The notes under the pieces: generated by a model
What the model saw: only the letters and a program-made list of their open reading frames with translations
The model's database searches: none
Told to the model about the DNA's origin: nothing
NCBI RefSeq assembly: GCF_001190945.1
Contig: NZ_CP011112.1
Coordinates: forward strand, 868,001 to 932,000
Length of the DNA: 64,000 nucleotides
Direction of reading: 5' to 3'
DNA from: Luteipulveratus mongoliensis
GTDB taxonomy: Bacteria > Actinomycetota > Actinomycetes > Actinomycetales > Dermatophilaceae
Part shown: piece by piece, positions 19,107 to 27,312 of the stretch
How the letters are laid out: every line of letters starts with the position of its first letter
Numbering within the stretch: the stretch's first letter is position 1
Made by a program: the position numbers and the translations under genes

Positions 19107-19778
19107 GTGACCTCATCTGCACCCCTGCGCATCGCCGCTGTGAACGACTATGACGTGGTCGTGGCGGGTCTGCACGCCATGCTGCGTCGCTACGCCCGCC
19201 GCGTCTGCGTCGTCGAGCTCGACACCAATGTCGCGGTGGCGCAGCGCGTCGACATCGCGTTGTACGACACCTTCGCTCAGACCCAGGACAACGGCTCGGA
19301 GATCATGCGGCTGCTGCGCAACCCGAGGGTCGGAGCAGTGGTGGTCTACACCTGGAACTTCCAGCCGGAGGTGGTCCAGGCCTCGATCGATCGTGGCGTG
19401 CGCGGCTACGTGTCCAAGACGCTTGCTGCCAATGCGCTGGTCGACGTCCTCGAGCAGGTACATGCCGGCGAGGTCGTCGTCTCGCCGACGCCCGGCAACG
19501 GGCTGGTCACGGGGGAGTGGCCCGGGCGCGAAGAAGGGCTCACGCCGCGCGAGGCCGAGGTGCTCGGGCTGATCACGCAGGGCCTGTCCAACAACGACAT
19601 CGCCGCCCAGACCCACCTCTCGATCAACTCGGTGAAGTCCTACATCCGCACGGCCTATCGCAAGATCGAGGTCACCAGCCGCAGTCAGGCGGTGCTGTGG
19701 GGTGTCCGGCACGGGTTCGAGCCCGACCAGACCCGGTTGCGCCCGCCGACGCACGACGGGTCCACCCGGCTCGCCTGA
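19107..19778 (+). CDS. NarL/LuxR-type response regulator
   Basis: A DNA-binding response regulator of about 223 residues. The receiver-like N-terminus (LRIAAVNDYDVVVAGLHAML) keeps some acidic-pocket character (ND) and the D-T segment ALYDTFAQTQD, but the usual phospho-acceptor stretch is degenerate, so phosphorylation is doubtful. The C-terminal LuxR helix-turn-helix is textbook: LTPREAEVLGLITQGLSNND then SINSVKSYIRTAYRKIEV at about 155-205. I chose GTG 19107, where homology-like sequence starts; GTG 19068 is an in-frame alternative. A GATACT box about 10 bases before 19107 would give a leaderless transcript. No sensor kinase is adjacent. It converges closely with the LigD-type gene (2-base gap). 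Confidence 0.8.
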   Translation: MTSSAPLRIAAVNDYDVVVAGLHAMLRRYARRVCVVELDTNVAVAQRVDIALYDTFAQTQDNGSEIMRLLRNPRVGAVVVYTWNFQPEVVQASIDRGVRGYVSKTLAANALVDVLEQVHAGEVVVSPTPGNGLVTGEWPGREEGLTPREAEVLGLITQGLSNNDIAAQTHLSINSVKSYIRTAYRKIEVTSRSQAVLWGVRHGFEPDQTRLRPPTHDGSTRLA

Positions 19779-19780
19779 GC

Positions 19781-20746
19781 TCAGTCGTCCTCGGGCGGGG
19801 TCTCGGCGCCTTCGGCCTCGTCGCGGTCCGCCCACTCCAGCAGCGTGTCCAACCGGTACGCCTTCGCGTCGATGTCCGCGTGCAGGTCACCCAGCTCGGC
19901 ATACCTCGCCGGCACGGTCGCGATGGTCAGCTCCTGCGGCTCGACGTCGTCGACCTCATCCCAGCGGATCGGCGTCGACACCGTCGCCTCCGGGTTGCCC
20001 CGCACGGAGTAAGCGCTCGCGATCGTGTGGTCGCGGGTGTTCTGGTTGTAGTCGACGAACACCGTGGTCGGGTCGCGGTCCTTGCGCCACCACGTGGTCG
20101 TGACTTCCTTCGGCGTACGACGCTCCACCTCGCGCGCGAACGCGTGCGCCGCGCGGCGTACGTCAGCGAAGCCCCACTCGGGCTCGATGCGCACATAGAT
20201 GTGCAGGCCCGACCCGCCGGATGTCTTCGGAAACCCTTGAACACCAAGCTCATCCAGCACTTCGTGAGCGACATGCGCGGTGCGGCGGACTCGGTCGAAC
20301 GGGCAGTCCGGCATCGGGTCGAGATCGATGCGCCATTCGTCGGGACGCTCGGTGTCGGCGCGGCGGGAGTTCCACGGGTGGAACTCGACGGTCGACATCT
20401 GGACGGCCCAGATCACGGAGCCCAGCTCGGTCACGCAGACCTCGTCGGCCGTCCGGTTGTAGCGCGGGAAGTGCAGCTCGACGGTCTCGACCCAGTCGGG
20501 TGCGCCGCGAGGGATGCGCTTCTGGTGGACCTTCTCGCCGGTGACACCCGTGGGGTAGCGGTGCAGCATGCACGGCCGCTCGCGCAACGCGTTGACGATG
20601 CCGTCGCCCACGGAGAGGTAGTAGTTCGCGAGGTCGAGCTTGGTCTCGCCGCGCGTCGGGAAGTAGACGCGGTCGGGGTTGGAGATGCGCACGGTGCGCT
20701 CGCCCACGGTCAGCTCGGTGGCGGGTGAGCCGCCTTTGCTCGCCAT
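19781..20746 (-). CDS. ligD: Stand-alone LigD-type polymerase/primase domain
   Basis: A 321-residue archaeo-eukaryotic-primase-like polymerase of the LigD PolDom family, which fills gaps and adds ribonucleotides at double-strand breaks during end joining. Typical blocks: ISNPDRVYFP near the N-terminus, PCMLHRYPTGVTGEKVHQKR, the catalytic acidic motif WRIDLDPMPDCPF near residues 136-148, and KTSGGSGLHIYV near 168-180. Length fits a polymerase domain alone, with no ligase or phosphoesterase part fused, as found in several actinobacteria that encode separate parts. No Ku or ATP-dependent ligase gene lies in the window. It lies 9 bases downstream of the LysR gene on the same strand. The symbol refers to the domain family, not to a full LigD. 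Confidence 0.88.
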   Translation of the reverse strand: MASKGGSPATELTVGERTVRISNPDRVYFPTRGETKLDLANYYLSVGDGIVNALRERPCMLHRYPTGVTGEKVHQKRIPRGAPDWVETVELHFPRYNRTADEVCVTELGSVIWAVQMSTVEFHPWNSRRADTERPDEWRIDLDPMPDCPFDRVRRTAHVAHEVLDELGVQGFPKTSGGSGLHIYVRIEPEWGFADVRRAAHAFAREVERRTPKEVTTTWWRKDRDPTTVFVDYNQNTRDHTIASAYSVRGNPEATVSTPIRWDEVDDVEPQELTIATVPARYAELGDLHADIDAKAYRLDTLLEWADRDEAEGAETPPEDD

Positions 20747-20755
20747 GACCCGATC

Positions 20756-21691
20756 CTAGGAGGCGGCGGCGGGCGTGCTGGCCTCCACGGTTCGCACCGC
20801 CTGGGTCCGCAGCGCCTCGGTCAGCGTCCGGATCGCCGGGCGACGACTGGACGAGCGGCGGCAGATCGAGAAGATCCGGCGCACTGGCCGGTCCCCGCGC
20901 AGCGGGACGACGCGCACCGAGTCGGGCATCTCCGGACGACCGAGCCGTGGCAGCGTCGAGATCCCGAGTCCCGCGGAGACGAGCGCGATCTGGGACGGGT
21001 ACTCATCGACCCGGTGTACGACGTCGGCGCTGTGCCCACGCGCGGACATCTGGTTGCGCAGCCAGCGGCTGCAGATGCTCGCGTCGTTGGTATCGATGAT
21101 CCACGGCGCATCGAGTAGGTCGTCGAGACTCAGGGACGCGCGACCCGCGAGGGGGTGCTCGCACGGCAGCAGGATGTCGACCGGATCCTCCATCAGCGGC
21201 GACTGGGTCAGGTGGCCCGGCACCTCGATCGGAGCGTCGACCCAGTCGTGAGTGATCGCGACATCAGCGTGACCGCCCTCGACCCGATGCTCGGCGTTGG
21301 AGAGCAAGGTCTCCTCAAGGTTGACGACCAAGTCGGGTGCCGTACGCCGGAGTTCGCCGAGGGCGGGAGCCGCCAGTCCGCGAATTGCACTGGAGAAGCA
21401 CAGAACTCGCAGTGTGCCGGAGACGCCGGTGCGCAGCTCTTCGAGCGCGGCGTTGGCCTGCTCGGTCGTGCCGAGGATGCGTTCGGTCGCGTCGGCGAGG
21501 ACTACACCGGCGTCGGTCAGGATCACGCCGCGGCCCGCCTTCTCCAGCAACGGCGAGTGCACCTCGCGCTCGAGCTTGGTGATCTGCTGGCTCACCGCGG
21601 ACGGTGTGAAGCCCAGGGCTTCGGCCGCCGCGGCGACGGATCCGTGCTGCCGGACGGCGTGCAGAGCGCGTAAGCGCTGAAGGTCGAACAT
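20756..21691 (-). CDS. LysR-family transcriptional regulator
   Basis: A LysR-type DNA-binding regulator of 311 residues. ATG 21691 starts the conserved frame MFDLQRLRALHAVRQHGSVA, and the winged helix continues with AAEALGFTPSAVSQQITKLE through about residue 60. The effector-binding domain (about 90-295) contains the expected LRVLCFSSAIRGLAAPALGE start. A longer frame from 21718 is open but adds an unconserved MTHTSYSCY. LysR proteins usually control a divergent neighbour: here the divergent genes are the two tiny membrane proteins at 21805 and 22032. The 113-base spacer would hold the shared promoter. Confidence 0.88.
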   Translation of the reverse strand: MFDLQRLRALHAVRQHGSVAAAAEALGFTPSAVSQQITKLEREVHSPLLEKAGRGVILTDAGVVLADATERILGTTEQANAALEELRTGVSGTLRVLCFSSAIRGLAAPALGELRRTAPDLVVNLEETLLSNAEHRVEGGHADVAITHDWVDAPIEVPGHLTQSPLMEDPVDILLPCEHPLAGRASLSLDDLLDAPWIIDTNDASICSRWLRNQMSARGHSADVVHRVDEYPSQIALVSAGLGISTLPRLGRPEMPDSVRVVPLRGDRPVRRIFSICRRSSSRRPAIRTLTEALRTQAVRTVEASTPAAAS

Positions 21692-21804
21692 GTAGCAACT
21701 GTAACTGGTATGGGTCACAAATGCGCGCTGGTGCTAAACGATCAGGCGGCGCACTCTGGATATCAGAACACCTCATCCGGAGGTCGAATCACCTGGAGGA
21801 CATC

Positions 21805-22032
21805 ATGTCCGCACTACTCGTTCTGGCTCTGGTCGCCGCCATCGTCGTGGCGATGGAGCGGACCCACCGTCGGTCCACCGCCAGCGGTCCCCAGCTCCCG
21901 TCGCACGCCGACCGCGACGGTGACCGGGTCCGCGCAGACTTGGCCGCCTTGTCGCCGGCTACGGAGGCCGCGCACCGTCGTACCGCAAAGGCCGTGGCCA
22001 ACGCGCACACTCGCTGGGTGGTGCTCCGGTGA
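21805..22032 (+). CDS. Small single-pass membrane protein, function unknown
   Basis: 75 residues starting at ATG 21805, behind a very good ribosome site (GGAGGA seven bases upstream). The N-terminal helix SALLVLALVAAIVVAMERTH is membrane-spanning; the rest is a charged, probably helical cytoplasmic tail (DRDGDRVRADLAALSPATEA). Its TGA overlaps the start of the next small membrane protein. I do not recognise a family. Confidence 0.6.
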   Translation: MSALLVLALVAAIVVAMERTHRRSTASGPQLPSHADRDGDRVRADLAALSPATEAAHRRTAKAVANAHTRWVVLR

Positions 22033-22271
22033 TGGCCACGCTCGCCATGCTGCCGGTCATCGCCATCACGCTCAGCATGATCTTCGGCAGCCTCGCCGCC
22101 ATCGGTCGGATGGCCACGCCAGAGCGTGAACGGATACCGCTGCGGCGGTGGCGGCTTCGTGAGCTGAGGTCGAACGCATCGATCGGCAAGCGCGAGTGGG
22201 TCACTGCGCTGGAGGTGGCCTACGGGCGGCCGTCCGGGCCGAAGGGCAGCTCCGGAGGCGTGGCCCCCTGA
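22032..22271 (+). CDS. Small membrane protein, function unknown
   Basis: 79 residues, ATG at 22032 overlapping the upstream stop (TGATG); GTG 22029 is an alternative. It has one hydrophobic N-terminal helix (LAMLPVIAITLSMIFGSLAA) and a basic tail (RRWRLRELRSNASIGKREWV). Coupling to the preceding small membrane protein suggests that the two work together. No family is recognised. Confidence 0.55.
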   Translation: MATLAMLPVIAITLSMIFGSLAAIGRMATPERERIPLRRWRLRELRSNASIGKREWVTALEVAYGRPSGPKGSSGGVAP

Positions 22272-22292
22272 GCCACACCTCCGTGCCAGGCA

Positions 22293-22778
22293 TCAGAGCC
22301 GACGGTGCATCACATGCAGGCCGACGAGCCCCTGCTCCGGATGACGGAAGGCCTCTGGCACGGTGCCGACGACGGTGAACCCGAGCGCCTCGTACAGCCC
22401 GACGGCACCGACGTTGGTCGCCGCCACCGCGTTGAACTGGATCGCCAGGAACCCTGCAGCTCGTGCCCACTCGAGACTGTGCTCGACGAGGGCGCGTCCG
22501 ACGCCACGGCCGCGGGCGTCCGCCCCCACCATGTAGCTCGCGGTCGCGACATGTGAACCGGGGCCGACGCGGTTGGCGCCCATCTTGGCCGTTCCGAGGA
22601 TCTCTTTGCCGTCGGTAGCGACCACGGTCAGCCCCGGCGGTCGCTCGATCCAGGTGTCCTTGAGCTGCTCGGCCGTCATCGCCGGGTCGTACGTGAAGGT
22701 GTCGGCGCGCTGGACGACCTCGAGAAGAATGGGTTCGATGTCCGGCCAGTCGGACTCGGCGTACGGCCTGATCTCCAT
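22293..22778 (-). CDS. GNAT-family N-acetyltransferase
   Basis: A 161-residue GCN5-like acetyltransferase. The acetyl-CoA loop is seen in YMVGADARGRGVGRALVEHS (R/Q-x-x-G-x-G/A form) at about residues 85-104, followed by a motif B region NVGAVGLYEALGFTVVGTVP. The N-terminal motif MEIRPYAESDWPDIEPIL is typical of the phosphinothricin-like subgroup, but the substrate cannot be assigned. It lies just downstream of the DedA-like gene on the same strand. Confidence 0.85.
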   Translation of the reverse strand: MEIRPYAESDWPDIEPILLEVVQRADTFTYDPAMTAEQLKDTWIERPPGLTVVATDGKEILGTAKMGANRVGPGSHVATASYMVGADARGRGVGRALVEHSLEWARAAGFLAIQFNAVAATNVGAVGLYEALGFTVVGTVPEAFRHPEQGLVGLHVMHRRL

Positions 22779-22786
22779 GGTTCGTA

Positions 22787-23419
22787 CTAGACCAGGGACC
22801 CGACGCGGCTGTCATCCGACTTCTCAGCTGCCGGCCGGCGGCGCGAGGCGAGCCGGTCGACCAGCAGTCCGACAGCGAGGGCGATCCCGATACCGACTCC
22901 GGCGGCCAGCAACGGGTTGTCGCCCAGTACCTTGCCCGCCACTGATCCGACGAGCACCGACCAGGCCGACCACGCGGTGCAGCCGATGAACGCATAGGTG
23001 AGGAAGCGGCGTACGGGCATACCTGTCGCTCCGGCGCTCAGCATCACCGCGACCCGACCGATGGGGACGTAGCGTGCGGTGAAGATCAGCAGCCCGCCGC
23101 GGCGTTCGAGCTCGCGACCGGCCCACACGATCGTCCTAGCCACCCTCGGCTTCCGTTGCCACGCAAAGCGATCGGTGCCGAGGCGTCGGCCTATGGCGTA
23201 CGCCGTCGTGTCGCCGAGCAGTGCGCCGAGCGCCCCGACGATGCCGAGCAGCCACAGGTTGACGCCACCTGAGGTGCCGAGCGCGGCGAGTGCCACGATC
23301 GCGGACTCGCTGGGCAGCGGCGGGATGAAGGCGTCCAGTGCGGCGAGCGCAGCGACCACGGCGTACACCCACGGCTGGCCTGCCAGATCGAGGATGGACG
23401 AGTTGATGGCTTCGAGCAC
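22787..23419 (-). CDS. DedA-family membrane protein
   Basis: A polytopic membrane protein of 210 residues from the DedA/SNARE-associated family, members of which are implicated in undecaprenyl-phosphate and lipid transport and envelope homeostasis. GTG 23419 is preferred: GGAGG stands six bases before it and the family sequence starts there, although the frame stays open to 23620. Conserved blocks include FIPPLPSESAIVALAALG, LLGDTTAYAIGRRLG and the signature FTARYVPIGRVAVMLSAGAT. Four or five hydrophobic segments are visible, and the C-terminus is basic. Confidence 0.86.
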   Translation of the reverse strand: MLEAINSSILDLAGQPWVYAVVAALAALDAFIPPLPSESAIVALAALGTSGGVNLWLLGIVGALGALLGDTTAYAIGRRLGTDRFAWQRKPRVARTIVWAGRELERRGGLLIFTARYVPIGRVAVMLSAGATGMPVRRFLTYAFIGCTAWSAWSVLVGSVAGKVLGDNPLLAAGVGIGIALAVGLLVDRLASRRRPAAEKSDDSRVGSLV

Positions 23420-23562
23420 GGGGAGCCTCCGAGGACGTCGTCTGGTTGACGTGCTCGACGCTATGAGCGGGTGTACACGGGTCACATCGCTCTCGGGACT
23501 GACCTCGGACGGCTGGGCTACGACTCGGGGACTAGGGGTTGACCCTGATCGGCGACGGTGAG

Positions 23563-23582
23563 GTGCAACTGCGGGGTTGCAT
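23563..23582. promoter_or_regulatory. Operator-like palindrome, copy 1
   Basis: GTGCAACT-gcgg-GGTTGCAT: an inverted repeat with 7 of 8 inner positions matching the perfect copy at 23596-23615. The two copies lie 33 bases apart, about three helical turns, upstream of the AHSA1/ArsR pair. The probable ligand is the ArsR-family protein encoded downstream. Confidence 0.6.
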
Positions 23583-23595
23583 CTCGTCGCACCAA

Positions 23596-23615
23596 GTGCA
23601 ACTCTGGAGTTGCAC
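23596..23615. promoter_or_regulatory. Operator-like perfect palindrome, copy 2
   Basis: GTGCAACT-ctgg-AGTTGCAC, a perfect 8-4-8 inverted repeat ending 25 bases before the AHSA1 start codon. Its position would let a bound repressor block the promoter or elongation. Confidence 0.65.
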
Positions 23616-23640
23616 ATCAACGACGAAAAGGAAGGCTGAC

Positions 23641-24102
23641 ATGACCGTCCCCGATGCCATTGAGCGTGAGGTTCAGATCGCCGCTCCCATCGACCGCGTC
23701 TGGGCCCTGGTGTCCGAGCCGGGCTGGTGGATCAACGAGGGCACGATCCGTCCGCACAAGATCGAGGAGCGCGACGGTGGTTTCGCCGTCACCGACGAGG
23801 AGCACGGCGAGTTCCTGGTCCGGCTCGTCGACTCGCAGGAGCCGCATGCGATCTCGTTCGGCTGGCTGGTCAACGGCGACGCCGAGAACAACTCGCAGAA
23901 CACTGACGAGTCCAACCTCGTCTCGACCGTCACCGCCTTCACCCTGGAGGAGGTCGACGGCGGCACTCGAGTCCGGGTCGTGGAGAGCGGCTTCGCGACG
24001 AGTGACCGCGCTGCCGAGGTGCGGCAGCGGGCGTACGACGAGAACACCGAGGGCTGGGAGATCGAGCTCAAGGCGGCCAAGTCCCACCTCGAGGGCGCGT
24101 GA
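23641..24102 (+). CDS. SRPBCC/AHSA1-domain protein
   Basis: A 153-residue START-like ligand-binding protein (AHSA1 subfamily). ATG 23641 is chosen because AAAGGAAGG stands upstream and because the family begins at VPDAIEREVQIAAPIDRVWA. The typical helix-grip features VWALVSEPGWWINEG and VRLVDSQEPHAISFGWLVNG are present. Its ligand is unknown. Its stop overlaps the ArsR start by four bases, a very common AHSA1-ArsR gene pair in actinobacteria, and both are probably under the twin palindromes upstream. Confidence 0.88.
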   Translation: MTVPDAIEREVQIAAPIDRVWALVSEPGWWINEGTIRPHKIEERDGGFAVTDEEHGEFLVRLVDSQEPHAISFGWLVNGDAENNSQNTDESNLVSTVTAFTLEEVDGGTRVRVVESGFATSDRAAEVRQRAYDENTEGWEIELKAAKSHLEGA

Positions 24103-24455
24103 CCGAGGCCGCCTCGGGGTCGGTCGGTGAGTCGGCTCCGGGGTCCGTGACCGCCGTCTTCGCCGCGCTCGCCGACCCGCGCCGCCGCGAGGTGCTGGAC
24201 GTGCTCGCGCGGGCGGGCCGGGTGAGCGCCACCACGATCGCCGCCGACCTCACGGTGACGCGTCAGGCCGTCACCAAGCACCTCGTCGTCCTGGTCGATG
24301 CGGGTCTGGCGACGTCGAGTCGGCACGGACGGGAGGTGCTGTACGAGGTACGCGCCGCTCCCCTCGACGCGGCCGCCCGCTGGTTGCAGGACGCGGCGGC
24401 AGTCTGGGACCGCCGGCTGGACGCCCTGAAGCGCGCCGCGGAGGGCGCGGACTAG
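24099..24455 (+). CDS. ArsR-family transcriptional repressor
   Basis: A 118-residue winged-helix regulator. GTG 24099 overlaps the AHSA1 stop (GTGA). Residues 15-95 hold the ArsR fold: VFAALADPRRREVLDVLARA, then VTRQAVTKHLVVLVDAGLAT as the recognition helix, and a wing at SSRHGREVLYEV. No Cys metal-binding motif is present, so it is of the non-metal subgroup that accompanies AHSA1 proteins. It is likely autoregulatory through the palindromes at 23563-23615. Its 3' end overlaps the convergent aldehyde dehydrogenase gene by four bases. Confidence 0.88.
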   Translation: MTEAASGSVGESAPGSVTAVFAALADPRRREVLDVLARAGRVSATTIAADLTVTRQAVTKHLVVLVDAGLATSSRHGREVLYEVRAAPLDAAARWLQDAAAVWDRRLDALKRAAEGAD

Positions 24456-25969
24456 CGCGTGCCGCGCGGCCGGCCGTACAGCGTCTCGACCATCTTGACG
24501 ATGAGGCCGAAGTTCTTCGGCTCGAACGGCATCCCGTGCAGCTCCTTCTTCATCGGCATCCGAGTGCGCATCAGCGACTGACGTCGGGTGAACTTGCGGA
24601 TGCCCTCGCGGCCGTGCCGAGAGCCGAGCCCGGAGTCCTTCCAGCCGCCCATCGGCAGCTCGAGCGCGAAGTAGTTCGCCAAGGAGTCGTTGATGGTGAC
24701 GGTGCCTGCTTCGATCTGCCGCGCCAGCTGCTCGGCACGCTTGCCGTCGCGAGAGAAGATCGAGGCCTGCAGGCCGTACGACGTGTCGTTGGCGAGCCGG
24801 ATGGCCTCCTCCGCGGACTCGACCTTCATGATCGGCATCGTCGGTCCGAACGTCTCCTCGCGCATGCACGCCATGTCCTGCTCGACGTCCACCAGGACCG
24901 TGGGCTCGAAGAAGCGTCCCGTACGAATTCGCCCGCCTGTCAACGCTTTTGCGCCCTTGTCGAGCGCGTCCTTCACATGTCGCTGCACGATGTCCAGCTG
25001 CGGCGGGAAGGTGAGCGCTCCCGAGTCGGAGGTGCCGAACTCGGTGGACTCGCCGACCCGGAGGGCCTTGAACGTCTCGGTCACCTTGGCGACGAACTCG
25101 TCATAGACGGGAGCCTCGACGTAGACCCGCTCGGTAGACGTACAGGTCTGCCCCGTGTTGTGCATCGCGCTGAACACGGCGAGGTTCGCGGCGCGGTCGA
25201 GATCGGCGTCGGCGAGGACGATGAGCGGGTCCTTGCCGCCCAGCTCCAGTGAGCAGGGGATGAGCCGCTCGCCACAGCGAGCCGCGACCTTCTTGCCGGT
25301 CCGGGTCGAGCCGGTGAACATCAGGCCGTCCACGCGTTCCACCAGGGCGGCGCCGGTCTCGCCCGCGCCGGTGGCCACGATGAACACATCCTTCGGCAGC
25401 CCGATCTCCTCGACCATCTCAGCCATCAGCAGGGACACCAGCGGGGTGATCTCGGACGGCTTCAGGATGACGGCGTTGCCGGCGGCCAGGGCGGGGATGA
25501 CGTCGCCGAAGTTGTTCAGCAGCGGGTTGTTCCACGGCCCGATCACGCCGATGACACCGAGGGGCGCGTAGCGGATGGTCAGCCGACGTCCGATCGCGAA
25601 AGGCGAGGAGGTGTGCGGGTGTTCGTCCTTGAGGTACGCCTCAGCTTTGCGAGCCCAGAACGAGGCGGCCAGGACGCCGTACGCGACCTCGATGGTCGCC
25701 TCTTCCATCGACTTGCCGTTCTCGGCGTGGATCTGTCGCGCGATCTGCTCGCGGTGCTCGAGGAGCCACTTCTGCATCCGCTTGAAGTAGCGCCTCCGGC
25801 CGGCGAATCCCAAGGCCTCCCAAGCCGGTTGGGCTGCGCGGGCGCGGTAGACGAGGGAATCGACCTCGCCCTCGCTCAAGGAAGGGACCTGGCGGATCGT
25901 CTCGCCTGTCGAGGGGTTCTCGACGGAGATCGGGCCGGCCGTGACGACGGCTTCTTCGATGAGAGTCAT
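24452..25969 (-). CDS. NAD(P)-dependent aldehyde (succinic-semialdehyde-type) dehydrogenase
   Basis: A 505-residue aldehyde dehydrogenase, cytoplasmic, oxidising an aldehyde to its acid. All family hallmarks are present: GPWNNPLLNNFGDVIPALAA (cofactor and oxyanion region), FTGSTRTGKKVAARCG, the general base in LELGGKDPLIVLADADLD near residue 242, and the catalytic Cys in NTGQTCTSTERVYV near residue 274. The tail is basic and longer than in standard succinic semialdehyde dehydrogenases. The MFS transporter gene starts upstream on the same strand, ending 20 bases before this start, and may be co-transcribed. The physiological aldehyde is not evident. Confidence 0.9.
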   Translation of the reverse strand: MTLIEEAVVTAGPISVENPSTGETIRQVPSLSEGEVDSLVYRARAAQPAWEALGFAGRRRYFKRMQKWLLEHREQIARQIHAENGKSMEEATIEVAYGVLAASFWARKAEAYLKDEHPHTSSPFAIGRRLTIRYAPLGVIGVIGPWNNPLLNNFGDVIPALAAGNAVILKPSEITPLVSLLMAEMVEEIGLPKDVFIVATGAGETGAALVERVDGLMFTGSTRTGKKVAARCGERLIPCSLELGGKDPLIVLADADLDRAANLAVFSAMHNTGQTCTSTERVYVEAPVYDEFVAKVTETFKALRVGESTEFGTSDSGALTFPPQLDIVQRHVKDALDKGAKALTGGRIRTGRFFEPTVLVDVEQDMACMREETFGPTMPIMKVESAEEAIRLANDTSYGLQASIFSRDGKRAEQLARQIEAGTVTINDSLANYFALELPMGGWKDSGLGSRHGREGIRKFTRRQSLMRTRMPMKKELHGMPFEPKNFGLIVKMVETLYGRPRGTR

Positions 25970-25989
25970 GGTTGCTCCAGTGGTGGCGA

Positions 25990-27153
25990 TCAGGCGGACA
26001 GGACGGGCTCGGCCTTGACGGTGCGCGGCAGGCGGGAGGCGATGACTGCGGCTGCCGCAGCTGCGAGGGCGAAGATCGCGAAGGCGATCGCTGCGTGGTC
26101 GAGCGCGGGGTCGACGATGAGGGAGAGGACGATGCCGCCCGCGTTGCCGATGATGTAGATGTATGCGGCGCCCGTGCTGCCGCCGGCCTCTCCGACGATC
26201 TGCTCGGTCAGCTCAAGCACGATGGGCAGGCTTGCCAACAAAGGGAATCCGACGATGATGGCGACCAGCCAGGCCGTCAGCTCGCCTGGTGCGATCGCGA
26301 GAGCGAGACAACCGAGCGCGGCGATCGTCATGGTGGCGATGAGCACGGGTCGCTGGGTGTTGAGGCGAGCGACCCGAGTGGGGATGATCGCCGAGCCGAC
26401 GATGCCCGCGACGACCATGGCGGCCAGGATCAGACCCACCGAGTCGGTGTCGACCCCGTGCGGCTTGAGCAGCACCTCCATGGTGGCGGTGAGCGCGATG
26501 AACAGACCGAACGCGAAGAACACCGCGCTGCCGATCAGCTTCATCGACGGCAGAGCGACCAGTGCGCGCAGGCTGGCCAGCGTCACTCGGGTCTCCGAGA
26601 CACCGTCCGCGGGCGGCGTCCTCAGCAGGAACGCGAGAAGCACGGCGGCGGCGACCGAGCCCACCGCGCCGATGACGTGCAGGGTCGTCAGTCCGTCCAC
26701 GCCGAGCATCCCGCCCAGCAGGAGTCCGGCGAGCATGCCGACGAAGCCGGAGCTCGCACCGACCGCGATACCAGCAGCCCGCTGCTCACGGGGCAGGTAG
26801 GCGTCAGCGAGCTTGGAGACCGCGTTGAGGACGAACGGCTGAGCGATGGCGATGAGCAGCTGCCCGGCCAGCACCGGCCCGTATCCGTCGAAGAGCCGCA
26901 CGCACGCGCCGAGGGCGGTCAGTCCGCCAGCAAGCGCGAGCGTGCTGCGGAACCAGCGGTCGAGCAGCATGCCGGACGGCAGCCCGAGCACGATGTAGAG
27001 GAGTGGTAGCACGTTGGCCAGCCAGACCACGGCGCTCTCGCTCACCCCGAAGTGCACGGCCGCGTCAGACGTGAACGCGGCGTACGTCAGCCACAGCACC
27101 TGCACCATGGCACTCATCAGTCCGTACGCGATGACAATCGCCCAACCTCGCAT
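25990..27153 (-). CDS. MFS transporter
   Basis: A major facilitator superfamily protein of 387 residues with about twelve hydrophobic segments. ATG 27153 is taken as start because the first helix begins directly (RGWAIVIAYGLMSAMVQVLW); the frame remains open further upstream but becomes unconserved. The MFS motif A-like loop is seen in GLPSGMLLDRWF after helix 2. General shape resembles FLVCR-like MFS members; the substrate is unknown. It is divergent from the small protein gene at 27313, with an operator-like palindrome at 27195-27210 in between. Confidence 0.85.
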   Translation of the reverse strand: MRGWAIVIAYGLMSAMVQVLWLTYAAFTSDAAVHFGVSESAVVWLANVLPLLYIVLGLPSGMLLDRWFRSTLALAGGLTALGACVRLFDGYGPVLAGQLLIAIAQPFVLNAVSKLADAYLPREQRAAGIAVGASSGFVGMLAGLLLGGMLGVDGLTTLHVIGAVGSVAAAVLLAFLLRTPPADGVSETRVTLASLRALVALPSMKLIGSAVFFAFGLFIALTATMEVLLKPHGVDTDSVGLILAAMVVAGIVGSAIIPTRVARLNTQRPVLIATMTIAALGCLALAIAPGELTAWLVAIIVGFPLLASLPIVLELTEQIVGEAGGSTGAAYIYIIGNAGGIVLSLIVDPALDHAAIAFAIFALAAAAAAVIASRLPRTVKAEPVLSA

Positions 27154-27194
27154 GCACTGAGAGTGAGGCGCGCCACAGCCGGCGTCAAGCATTA

Positions 27195-27210
27195 TTGGAC
27201 AATTGACCAA
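27195..27210. promoter_or_regulatory. Operator-like near-palindrome between divergent genes
   Basis: TTGGACAATTGACCAA is palindromic except for one base pair of symmetry-related positions. It lies 42 bases upstream of the MFS start and about 100 bases upstream of the small protein gene, in a locally A+T-richer spacer. This is a candidate regulator site for either gene. Confidence 0.4.
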
Positions 27211-27312
27211 GTCGCAGGACCAGCAATTTCCTTGTCGCAGGGCTCGGCGGCGACTCTGCCCGCATCTGGGCAGATAGTTGCGAGTTTGTCCCCGCGGGGT
27301 CACAGTTCTGGA

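Noticed and set aside
23539-23640. Longer start for the AHSA1 protein
   Set aside because: The upstream in-frame codons translate the operator palindromes and are not family-like; ATG 23641 has a good ribosome site.
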